Below, in pieces: positions 1-5,644 of a stretch of DNA of 6,346 nucleotides (position 1 is the first letter of the stretch; each line of letters begins with the position of its first letter). Origin of the DNA: Bacilli bacterium. GTDB taxonomy: Bacteria > Bacillota_I > Bacilli_A > RFN20 > CAG-826. Made by a program: the position numbers and the translations under genes. The stretch is taken from positions 1 to 6,346 of the forward strand of contig JAILKX010000241.1 of assembly GCA_024693415.1 (NCBI GenBank), read 5' to 3'. Below the pieces are notes generated by a model. It had not been told where the DNA came from and did not search any database. It saw only the letters and a program-made list of their open reading frames with translations.

Positions 1-2409
1 TCCCAAGAGCTATTCGCCGGCCAGAACGAAGGGATGTTCGAGGGCATCGTCCCCAATGAGACCTACACGGTGACGGTCGCCCAAGAAGGGCTGCTCGGCT
101 CCACGATCTACGAGGAATCCTTCGTCGCGGTCAATAACTGGTCCTACGACGAATTCTTCGGCATCTACATCGACCCCGAGGCCGATTTCGAGTCCTGCAC
201 CTTCAACGCGACCCTCCAATACGAAGATACTTCCGACCGGTTCTCGGATTTTGAGCTGGTCCTGATCGGCGAGGAGCAATGCGCATTCCACCTGGAGAAG
301 ACCTATGAGGTCCAGACCGTTTCCTTCGAAAGCGGGCAGATCGAGCCAGGGGTTGCCTATACCTATCTAGTGAATTACTCCGATAATGGCGAGAAGAAGA
401 CCTATCAAGGCGATACGATCACCTTCGAAGGGAAGCAGATACAAGACGAAGGCGTGCAGATCGAGGTGAGCGGATACGCTTACGCCGGCTCGGAAGCAGA
501 AGGCAATGGCCCGCGCTTCCCCGTGACCCTTTATTACGATGACTCAAACGGCTTCTATTCCGACTTCTCCTTGACCCTCACCAATCCTGACGGCGTGACC
601 GCGACCCATGCCCTCGCCGCGACCCAAGACGATCAGATCGTCTTCTTTGAGGACGGCTTCCTGAATCAGGATTCCATGATCGATGGGGTGACCTGCCAAT
701 ACGCGTTCCGGTATTACAACGCCAACAAGCAAACCTACGAAGAAACTAGCGGCGAAGTCACATTCACCTTCGCCTACATCGAGGCGAACTATGACTTCGC
801 CGTCGACTACGTCGAGATGACGACGAACGTCAGCGTCGACATCGTCGATTACGGCTATTCGTTCCTCGACCTGAAGTTCCGCCTGTCGCGCGATTCCGAT
901 CCTTCTAGCGCGGCCATCGTCGACCTAGACCGCACCGTCGAAGTGCAGACCCTATCGGTCACGGACCTCGGCGAGATCTATGCCGGCGAGACCTACACCG
1001 CCTCGATCCTATATACCTACCACGGCAGCGAAGAGGAGCTCGTCTTAGGGAGCCAAGAGATCACAGACGACGACCCGACCGTATTCAATGGCATCAACTT
1101 CGAAACCGAGTTCGACTACCCGAACCGCACGTGTTCTCTAAGGCTCGATATGGTCGACCCGCGCTCCAATTACACCGACTTCACCTTATCCATGGGGACC
1201 TTGTCAGGCGATGGGTATGAGATCGAGGCAAGCCTTGAGCATACCGATGAGCTTCAGACCTTCACCTTCCCCGAAGACTTCGCGCTCAATGCCGAGGGGA
1301 TGACGCTTACCTACGTCCTCTATTGGACCGATATCCGCGACGGGACCGAGATGAACATCGATGGGCAGGTGACGCTCGTCGATAGCGACTACGTCACAAG
1401 CGACCCCGCGATCAGCGGAGTGAGCTTCGATAACGCGATCAACTACGCGACCGGGAAGTTCGACGTCGGCGTCTCCTATAGCGACCCCGACTCTAAGCTT
1501 GAGAGCATGTCCTTCGTATTGATCGAGCAGGAGGGGTTCACCGAATATGACTTCCCGCTTGAATTGTCCGAGGATACCCAGACCCTTACCTGGCGCGACT
1601 TCGCCCTCGACGAAACAATAAGGGAGCATAGCTTCCTCTACGCGGTCGATTACGTCTATGGCGGCGAAACCCATAGATATAGCCCTGAGTTGACATCCTT
1701 CCTGATCACCAATAGCGGCACCTCCTCCTATAACGGGGCGGTATCGCCTTGGTACATCATCGAGGACTATACCTACCTGAAGCTTGATATCACCAACGAC
1801 TCGAACCTCTATTCGAGCCCCTCGATCCGCCTCGTCAACGAACTGAGCGAATCCGATGCCCTAAGCGAGACTTACCTTGGCAATTCCGGCGAGGGGATCG
1901 ACGAATGGAATTACGTCTACCTCGGCGATTCCTCGGTCGAAGCCGGCGTCGAATATAGCCTGATCGTCTCAGCCTACGAAGAAGGGGCGACATCTCCCGT
2001 CACCATCCAGGAAGCCCCAGAGTACGTGACGCTAGTAGACGGGAGCAGCGTCTCCGAGATCACGGGCATCAGGCTCAATTCCAAGTCGCTCTCTTCCAGC
2101 GGCCAACTGGATTTCACCCCATACTTCACCTCGGTGGATGGCCTATCGGCCTTCAACATCACCTTCTATGGCGAAAGCCTAGGCTACTACGAGTTCCCCT
2201 TCGACCTCGCCGATTGGCCTAGCCGCGGCAACTACGCTTCGATCGATATCCGCGCAGCCCTTTGCCCCGACGGAAGCGACCTAAGCGCCTACGAGGCCTT
2301 CGCCGCATTGCTATTAAGCGAGCCGATCGACGTGGGATTCTCCTACTTCGACGCTAACGACGACTCCCACACGGTCGTCGAATATGAAGATGCGTTCTTT
2401 ACGGATTAA
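1..2409 (+). CDS. Multi-domain beta-sandwich (Ig/FN3-like) repeat protein, 5'-truncated by window
   Basis: The frame is open from base 1, so the gene starts upstream. The Met at 34 is internal: the residues before it (starting SQELFAG) already match the repeat consensus. 802 residues are visible. They are rich in D, E, Y, T and S and poor in K and Cys, and look all-beta. They divide into tandem units of about 105 residues, each with an (F/Y)-S/T-D-F-x-L-x-L strand, a Q-T-(V/L/F)-(S/T)-(F/V/W) strand and a G-x-x-YTY-like strand. This pattern is typical of secreted or surface Ig/FN3-like stalks, adhesins or binding proteins, but I do not recognise a named family. The C-terminus ends in EYEDAFFTD with no LPXTG motif or membrane helix. 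Any anchor (lipobox or N-terminal helix) would therefore lie in the missing N-terminus. The stop is 27 bp before the mscS-like gene with no terminator between, so the two are probably co-transcribed. Extracellular location is inferred. Confidence 0.85.
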   Translation, partial: SQELFAGQNEGMFEGIVPNETYTVTVAQEGLLGSTIYEESFVAVNNWSYDEFFGIYIDPEADFESCTFNATLQYEDTSDRFSDFELVLIGEEQCAFHLEKTYEVQTVSFESGQIEPGVAYTYLVNYSDNGEKKTYQGDTITFEGKQIQDEGVQIEVSGYAYAGSEAEGNGPRFPVTLYYDDSNGFYSDFSLTLTNPDGVTATHALAATQDDQIVFFEDGFLNQDSMIDGVTCQYAFRYYNANKQTYEETSGEVTFTFAYIEANYDFAVDYVEMTTNVSVDIVDYGYSFLDLKFRLSRDSDPSSAAIVDLDRTVEVQTLSVTDLGEIYAGETYTASILYTYHGSEEELVLGSQEITDDDPTVFNGINFETEFDYPNRTCSLRLDMVDPRSNYTDFTLSMGTLSGDGYEIEASLEHTDELQTFTFPEDFALNAEGMTLTYVLYWTDIRDGTEMNIDGQVTLVDSDYVTSDPAISGVSFDNAINYATGKFDVGVSYSDPDSKLESMSFVLIEQEGFTEYDFPLELSEDTQTLTWRDFALDETIREHSFLYAVDYVYGGETHRYSPELTSFLITNSGTSSYNGAVSPWYIIEDYTYLKLDITNDSNLYSSPSIRLVNELSESDALSETYLGNSGEGIDEWNYVYLGDSSVEAGVEYSLIVSAYEEGATSPVTIQEAPEYVTLVDGSSVSEITGIRLNSKSLSSSGQLDFTPYFTSVDGLSAFNITFYGESLGYYEFPFDLADWPSRGNYASIDIRAALCPDGSDLSAYEAFAALLLSEPIDVGFSYFDANDDSHTVVEYEDAFFTD
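1..2409 (+). repeat. Protein-level tandem repeat array, about 105 residues per unit
   Basis: Counting residues from base 1, the Q-T-x-S-F-like strand motif recurs at residues 2, 105, 212, 316, 419, 527, 637 and 744, giving spacings of 103-110. Examples are EVQTVSF, EVQTLSV, ELQTFTF and DTQTLTW, with degenerate copies DDQIVFF, EWNYVYL and NYASIDI. A second landmark, the S/T-D-F-x-L strand (FSDFELVL, YSDFSLTL, YTDFTLSM), has its D position at residues 83, 188, 290, 393, 502, 606 and 717. It keeps the same period, so the phase is fixed. The last three units have lost much of the consensus (for example ESMSFVL, SAFNITF). The units are divergent at the DNA level, so this is old domain duplication and not a recent DNA repeat. 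Confidence 0.8.
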
Positions 2410-2436
2410 CCAATACACAAGCAAGGAGGCAAAATC

Positions 2437-3495
2437 ATGAAGAACAAAAAGAAACTGATCCTCTGGATCGCTTACGGAGCCCTGATGGTCGCGACCATCT
2501 TGGTCTTCGTGTTCACGCCGCAGATCTTCGGCGTGAAGAAGGGCATCAATCCCGACGGGAGCATCAACTGGGATCCCCGCTCGGTCTTTGACGTCCAGGT
2601 ATCCGACAATCCCTTCCTCCAGTACATGGCGAGCCAGTTCCTGCCGAACCTCCTCCACACGATCCAGATCGTCGGGATGGCGGTGACGCTAGGGATCGCG
2701 CTCCATTACGCGATGATGATCACCTTCCGCTCGAAGAAGGGGATCACGATCGCCAAACTCATCGCGAACTTCCTGAAGTGGGTGATCGCGATCGTGTCCG
2801 TCTTCTTCGTGATGGACGCCTGGGGCGCCGATACGACCACGATGATCGCCTCCGCCGGCGTCGTCACATTGATCATCGGCCTTGGGTCGCAGGCTTTGGT
2901 GGCCGACATCATCGCCGGCGTCTTCATCGTCTTCGAGGGCGACTTCCAGGTCGGCGACATCGTGATCATCGACGGGTGGCGCGGCATGGTCGAATCGATC
3001 GGCATCCGCACGACGAGGCTCAAGGACGCGGGCGGCAACATCAAGGTCGTCAACAACTCCAAGATCGGAAGCCTCGTGAACCAGACCAAGGACCTCTCGG
3101 TCGCCAAGTGCTACGTCGGCACCTCCTACAACGACCGCATCGAAAACGTCGAGAAGGTCATCGCCGAGAACATCGGCGCGATCAAGGACAAGATCCCCGC
3201 GATCGTCGAAGGCCCCTTCTATAAGGGCGTGGCCGAGCTAGGCCCTAGTAGCGTCGACCTCCTCTTCGTGGCTAGATGCAAGGAGGATGACGTCTACCAG
3301 GTCCAGCGCGATCTGAACCGCGAGATCAAGATCCTCTTCGACAACCACCATATCGGCATCCCCTTCCCGCAGGTCACCGTCTCTTATGACGAAGGCGGCA
3401 GCGCCTCGAAGGTCTCGGCCAAGGTCTCAGCGGCCGCCGAGAGCTTCGTCGAGGAGCAGAAGGAAGCCTCAAAGGGCATCGAAGACAGGAAATAA
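2437..3495 (+). CDS. MscS-family small-conductance mechanosensitive ion channel
   Basis: This is probably a tension-gated membrane channel that releases solutes during hypo-osmotic shock (family knowledge). The 352-aa protein has predicted membrane segments at about residues 7-28, 72-97 and 108-129. The pore-lining TM3 follows at about 136-168, carrying the family signature IGLGSQALVADIIAGVF and then FEGDFQVGDIV (166-176). The beta-domain segment GMVESIGIRTTRLKD (183-197) follows, then the alpha/beta domain ending in the typical GIPFPQVTV (307-315). A charged tail rich in A, S, E and K (about 318-352) extends past the usual core. The loop that often reads IPNG in relatives is VNNS here (205-208). 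Start choice: AAGGAGG at 2423-2429 sits 7 nt before this ATG, which is followed by a K-rich N-terminus and the first helix. The gene lies 27 bp after the repeat protein and is followed directly by hairpins. The family is clear. The exact subtype and physiological role are not. Confidence 0.95.
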   Translation: MKNKKKLILWIAYGALMVATILVFVFTPQIFGVKKGINPDGSINWDPRSVFDVQVSDNPFLQYMASQFLPNLLHTIQIVGMAVTLGIALHYAMMITFRSKKGITIAKLIANFLKWVIAIVSVFFVMDAWGADTTTMIASAGVVTLIIGLGSQALVADIIAGVFIVFEGDFQVGDIVIIDGWRGMVESIGIRTTRLKDAGGNIKVVNNSKIGSLVNQTKDLSVAKCYVGTSYNDRIENVEKVIAENIGAIKDKIPAIVEGPFYKGVAELGPSSVDLLFVARCKEDDVYQVQRDLNREIKILFDNHHIGIPFPQVTVSYDEGGSASKVSAKVSAAAESFVEEQKEASKGIEDRK

Positions 3496-3510
3496 GCCGT
3501 CCATCGGCTT
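3494..3510 (+). terminator. First hairpin after the mscS-like gene, overlapping its stop codon
   Basis: AAGCCG (3494-3499) pairs with CGGCTT (3505-3510) around a 5-nt loop TCCAT. The 5' arm starts inside the TAA stop codon (3493-3495). The following sequence CCTTGCTTGTTT is pyrimidine- and T-rich but is not a clean T run, so this may be an auxiliary or weak terminator, or a 3'-end stability element. Confidence 0.45.
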
Positions 3511-3522
3511 CCTTGCTTGTTT

Positions 3523-3551
3523 GGCCTAAGCGAACATCGCTTGGGCCTTTT
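3523..3551 (+). terminator. Intrinsic (Rho-independent) terminator of the repeat protein/mscS-like unit
   Basis: GGCCTAAGCG (3523-3532) pairs with CGCTTGGGCC (3538-3547) over 10 positions with one T-G wobble, around the 5-nt loop AACAT. TTTT (3548-3551) and then GCTTG follow. It sits 28 nt after the stop codon and just before the AT-rich promoter region of the next gene. Confidence 0.8.
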
Positions 3552-3586
3552 GCTTGCGTCGCCATGCCCGCAGAGCCTCTGAAATG

Positions 3587-3618
3587 TAATAAATTTGGAA
3601 TCCAACTCCAAAAATATT
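3587..3618 (+). promoter_or_regulatory. Repeat copy 1, candidate upstream operator for the ATPase gene
   Basis: This 32 bp element is matched at 29 of 32 positions by a second copy at 3642-3673. Inside it is an imperfect dyad, TTTGGA (3594-3599) and TCCAAA (3607-3612), spaced by 7 bp and centred at 3603. Its last two bases are the first two of the proposed -35 box, so a bound protein would sit against the upstream edge of the promoter. The operator role is inferred from position and symmetry. Confidence 0.6.
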
Positions 3619-3645
3619 AACCATATGAATGCTTCAGACTATAAT
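3617..3645 (+). promoter_or_regulatory. Sigma-A-type promoter of the ATPase gene
   Basis: TTAACC (3617-3622) matches TTGACA at 4 of 6 positions. A 17-bp spacer separates it from a perfect TATAAT -10 box (3640-3645). The predicted transcription start is near 3652, inside repeat copy 2, giving a leader of about 63 nt before the ATG at 3715. The -35 overlaps the end of copy 1 and the -10 overlaps the start of copy 2. Confidence 0.7.
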
Positions 3646-3673
3646 AAATCTGGAATCGGACTCCAAAAATATT
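3642..3673 (+). promoter_or_regulatory. Repeat copy 2, candidate operator over the transcription start
   Basis: This is the second copy of the 32 bp element, differing from copy 1 only at three positions (3650, 3658, 3659). It contains the dyad TGGAATC-G-GACTCCA (3651-3665), with 6 of 7 pairs matching, centred at 3658. That is 55 bp, about five helical turns, from the centre of copy 1. It begins inside the -10 box and covers the predicted start site, so a bound protein would block initiation. The function is inferred. Confidence 0.6.
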
Positions 3674-3686
3674 GATGGAGTTCGAT
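3655..3686 (+). promoter_or_regulatory. Leader-RNA stem-loop at the 5' end of the ATPase mRNA
   Basis: ATCGGACTCCA (3655-3665) pairs with TGGAGTTCGAT (3676-3686) over 11 positions, 10 of them Watson-Crick and one G-T (G-U in RNA), around an A/T-rich 10-nt loop (3666-3675). With the predicted start near 3652 this hairpin would form the very 5' end of the transcript, 19 nt before the GAGG ribosome binding site. There is no T run after it, so it is not a simple terminator. It could protect the mRNA or act as a protein or RNA target. Confidence 0.55.
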
Positions 3687-3714
3687 GCGCCCTTAAGGCA
3701 AAGAAGAGGTTGCT

Positions 3715-4950
3715 ATGATCGATCGGACGATTTACAAAGAGATACTTCAGGCCATCAAAGAGAAGCCGATCGTTTTCGTCCTGGGGGCAAGGGGAATCGG
3801 CAAGACGACCCTGTGCGAGCTCATCGAAAAGGATCTTGGCTTCGGCTACGTAAGCCTCTCCAACCCCTTGGCGCGCTTAGAGGCGACCATTGACCCCGCC
3901 GAATTCCTCTGTTTGCACCAGGCACCCCTCATCATCGACGAAATCCAGAAGGCGCCGATCCTTTTCGATTACCTCGAAGGAGCGGTGGATGAGGCGAAGC
4001 GCCAGGGCAAGAAGGAATCCCTTTACGTGCTCACCGGATCGGAAACCTATAAGCTCATGAAAGGCGTCACCGAGTCGATGTGCGGCCGCGTCGCCTTCAT
4101 CCATATGTCCCCGTTATCCCTCTCCGAGGTCAAAGGCGTCGAAGAGCTGCCCTTCGAGGCCGATCCCATTAAGGCGATGGCGCGGGCCAAAGACAACGCC
4201 TTCACGTCTCCCGAACTCTACGCGACCATCGTCCGCGGCCTATACCCCGAACTCTATGATAAGCCCTATCTTAAGACCGCCTCTTTCTATGCCGATTACC
4301 TGGAGTCTTATCTCGCCAAGGACGTCAGCGACATCCTGCAGGTCAATAACCGCGGCAAATTCCTGAACCTCATGTGCCTATTGGCCTCCCTCACTGGGCA
4401 GGAGCTCATCTACTCGAATCTCGCCAAGGGGATCGGGATCGACGTGAAGACGGTGCAGGGATGGGTCAGCGTTCTTGAGGCCGGGAACATCATCCATCTT
4501 CTGCAGCCTTACAGCGAGATGAGCATCGCCAAGCAGCTCGTCCATCGCCCGAAGGTCTATTTCTCCGATACTGGGCTCGCCTGCTTCCTCGCCAAGGTCA
4601 ATGGGCCGGAGATGCTCGAAGCGAGCTATCTGAAAGGCAGGATGGTCGAGACCTTCATCGTCAATGAGATCATGAAATCCTACCGCAACGCCAGGAAAGA
4701 GGGCGAGGCGGGATTCTATTATTACCGCGACGCCCAAGGAAATGAGGTCGACCTCGTCATCCTGAAGGACGGGCAGCTCAGCCTCCTTGAGTGCAAAAGC
4801 GGGGAGAAGCACGACCTAAGCGAGGTTTCAGGCTTCCGCCAATTGGAGAAGAGCAGATACCCCATCAAGCATAAGGCGATCATCTGCCCCTGCCGCGAGG
4901 CGATGCCGCTAGGAAAAGGCGTCTACGCCTTGCCCATCTCCGCGATTTAG
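3715..4950 (+). CDS. AAA-type P-loop ATPase with C-terminal DUF4143/PD-(D/E)xK-like domain
   Basis: This 411-aa protein belongs to the widespread but poorly understood bacterial and archaeal ATPase group with an AAA_14-like N-terminus and a DUF4143 C-terminus. Visible motifs are Walker A GARGIGKTT (24-32), Walker B LIIDEIQ with D75/E76, a sensor-1-like LTGS (106-109), and SMCGR (121-125), whose Arg may act as a finger. The second half (about 200-411) ends in EVD (344-346) followed 12 residues later by ECK (359-361), a D...ExK arrangement seen in PD-(D/E)xK nuclease folds. Whether it cuts nucleic acid is unknown. Length is normal for the family and the frame is intact. Start choice: GAGG at 3706-3709 lies 5 nt before this ATG and leaves 23 residues before Walker A, as is usual. 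It has its own promoter flanked by repeats and runs into trmL after 24 bp without a terminator. Confidence 0.92.
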   Translation: MIDRTIYKEILQAIKEKPIVFVLGARGIGKTTLCELIEKDLGFGYVSLSNPLARLEATIDPAEFLCLHQAPLIIDEIQKAPILFDYLEGAVDEAKRQGKKESLYVLTGSETYKLMKGVTESMCGRVAFIHMSPLSLSEVKGVEELPFEADPIKAMARAKDNAFTSPELYATIVRGLYPELYDKPYLKTASFYADYLESYLAKDVSDILQVNNRGKFLNLMCLLASLTGQELIYSNLAKGIGIDVKTVQGWVSVLEAGNIIHLLQPYSEMSIAKQLVHRPKVYFSDTGLACFLAKVNGPEMLEASYLKGRMVETFIVNEIMKSYRNARKEGEAGFYYYRDAQGNEVDLVILKDGQLSLLECKSGEKHDLSEVSGFRQLEKSRYPIKHKAIICPCREAMPLGKGVYALPISAI

Positions 4951-4959
4951 GAATCGGAG

Positions 4960-4965
4960 TATAAT
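4960..4965 (+). promoter_or_regulatory. Candidate -10 box for a leaderless trmL transcript
   Basis: A perfect TATAAT lies 9 nt upstream of the trmL ATG, so transcription would start at about 4972-4975, essentially at the start codon. I see no good -35: TTGCCC at 4930-4935 is 24 bp away, which is too far. There is no TG extension. The only Shine-Dalgarno-like sequence is GGAG (4956-4959), 15 nt from the ATG and too distant for normal use. Chance occurrence is possible. Confidence 0.35.
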
Positions 4966-4974
4966 CCCTACCGT

Positions 4975-5463
4975 ATGGCACACATCCACGTGGTACTCCA
5001 TGAGCCGGAGATCCCGCAGAACACCGGGAACATCGCCCGCACCTGCGCGGCCACAGGCTCCACCCTCCACCTCATCAAGCCCCTCGGCTTCTCCCTGGAC
5101 GACAAATACATGAAGAGGGCAGGGCTCGACTATTGGGACAAGCTCGACGTCAGGGTCTATGAGAACATCGACGAGTTCTACGCGAAGAACCCCGAAGCCG
5201 TCGTCTATTACTATTCCAAGAAGGCGAGGCACCTCTATACCGAAGTCGATTACCCCGAAGAGGTCTACCTGATGTTCGGGAAGGAGACCAAAGGGATCCC
5301 AGTCGAGGTGCTTAAGGCCCACGAGAAGTTCACCGTCCGCATCCCGATGAAGGAGGGGCTAAGGTCGCTCAACCTCTCCAACGCGGTCGCGGTGGGGGTC
5401 TACGAAGCCCTCCGCCATTACGACTTCGCGGATCTCTCCACCGAAGGCCCCTGGCCGAAATAA
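4975..5463 (+). CDS. trmL: tRNA (cytidine(34)/uridine(34)-2'-O)-methyltransferase TrmL, SPOUT family
   Basis: It methylates the 2'-OH of the wobble nucleotide 34 in tRNA-Leu isoacceptors using S-adenosylmethionine, in the cytoplasm, which helps codon-anticodon pairing (family knowledge from TrmL/YibK). The 162-aa length is normal. All three SPOUT motifs are present: HEPEIPQNTGNIARTC (9-24) with the conserved N and R, FGKETKGIP (101-109), and RSLNLSNAVAVGVYEALRH (130-148), which forms part of the trefoil-knot cofactor site. The N-terminus up to the first motif has the usual short length, which fixes the start at this ATG even though no well-spaced Shine-Dalgarno precedes it. It follows the ATPase gene by 24 bp and is closed by an intrinsic terminator. 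Expression could come from ATPase read-through, from the TATAAT at 4960, or from both. The closely related CspR name is sometimes used for the same family. Confidence 0.95.
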   Translation: MAHIHVVLHEPEIPQNTGNIARTCAATGSTLHLIKPLGFSLDDKYMKRAGLDYWDKLDVRVYENIDEFYAKNPEAVVYYYSKKARHLYTEVDYPEEVYLMFGKETKGIPVEVLKAHEKFTVRIPMKEGLRSLNLSNAVAVGVYEALRHYDFADLSTEGPWPK

Positions 5464-5470
5464 ACCGCTC

Positions 5471-5495
5471 AAGGCGCCGCCATGGCGCTTTTTTT
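5471..5495 (+). terminator. Intrinsic terminator after trmL
   Basis: AAGGCGCC (5471-5478) pairs with GGCGCTTT (5484-5491), including one G-T wobble, around the 5-nt loop GCCAT. A run of seven T (5489-5495) forms the end of the stem and the tail. It begins 7 nt after the trmL stop codon. Confidence 0.85.
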
Positions 5496-5567
5496 CGGCG
5501 CGGCAAATAACGTACCGCCTATTCTTATCGCTCATAAAAAAATTGCAGGTCCGCCGATAGGACAATA

Positions 5568-5595
5568 TTGTGCTTCGCGTACGGCGCGCTATAAT
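5568..5595 (+). promoter_or_regulatory. Promoter of the lipoprotein gene
   Basis: A perfect TATAAT -10 box (5590-5595) is preceded, 16 bp upstream, by TTGTGC (5568-5573), which matches only the TTG of the -35 consensus. The predicted start is near 5602, giving a leader of about 43 nt. It lies between the trmL terminator and the lipoprotein ribosome binding site, the expected place. Confidence 0.6.
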
Positions 5596-5611
5596 CAAAT
5601 CGACGGAAACC

Positions 5612-5626
5612 ATATGCTTAGCATAT
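5612..5626 (+). promoter_or_regulatory. 15-bp palindrome between start site and ribosome binding site, candidate operator
   Basis: ATATGCT-T-AGCATAT is a perfect 7-bp inverted repeat around one central base. It lies about 10 nt after the predicted transcription start and 6 nt before the GGGAGG ribosome binding site (5633-5638). The symmetry suits a dimeric repressor at a roadblock position. As RNA it could form a 6-bp stem with a 3-nt loop, but it is A/U-rich and weak. The regulator is not identifiable here. Confidence 0.45.
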
Positions 5627-5644
5627 AGGCACGGGAGGAAACCT

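Noticed and set aside
1204..1674. Open minus-strand frame of 156 codons inside the repeat protein gene
   Set aside because: It lies wholly opposite a gene with clear repeat structure, and its translation shows no recognisable motif. Codon bias in GC-rich genes commonly leaves such open antisense frames.
2778..3224. Plus-strand out-of-frame reading of 148 codons within the mscS-like gene
   Set aside because: It is an Arg/His-rich shadow translation inside a well-supported MscS gene.
3587..3673. Possibility that the two repeats are a mini CRISPR array or MITE ends
   Set aside because: There are only two copies, with a 23-bp spacer, no further unit and no cas genes. The copies are direct and not terminal inverted repeats, and their fit to the promoter boxes favours a regulatory role.
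4378..5322. Open minus-strand frames opposite the ATPase and trmL genes
   Set aside because: Both sense genes carry unmistakable family motifs, while the antisense translations do not and have no ribosome binding site context I could support.
5563..5570. Short palindrome CAATATTG overlapping the lipoprotein -35 region
   Set aside because: Eight base pairs is short and A/T-rich, and expected by chance.
5543..5571. Second possible promoter TTGCAG - 17 bp - TATTGT before the lipoprotein gene
   Set aside because: Both boxes are weak (3/6 and 4/6), and a perfect TATAAT lies just downstream. It is not strong enough to list.
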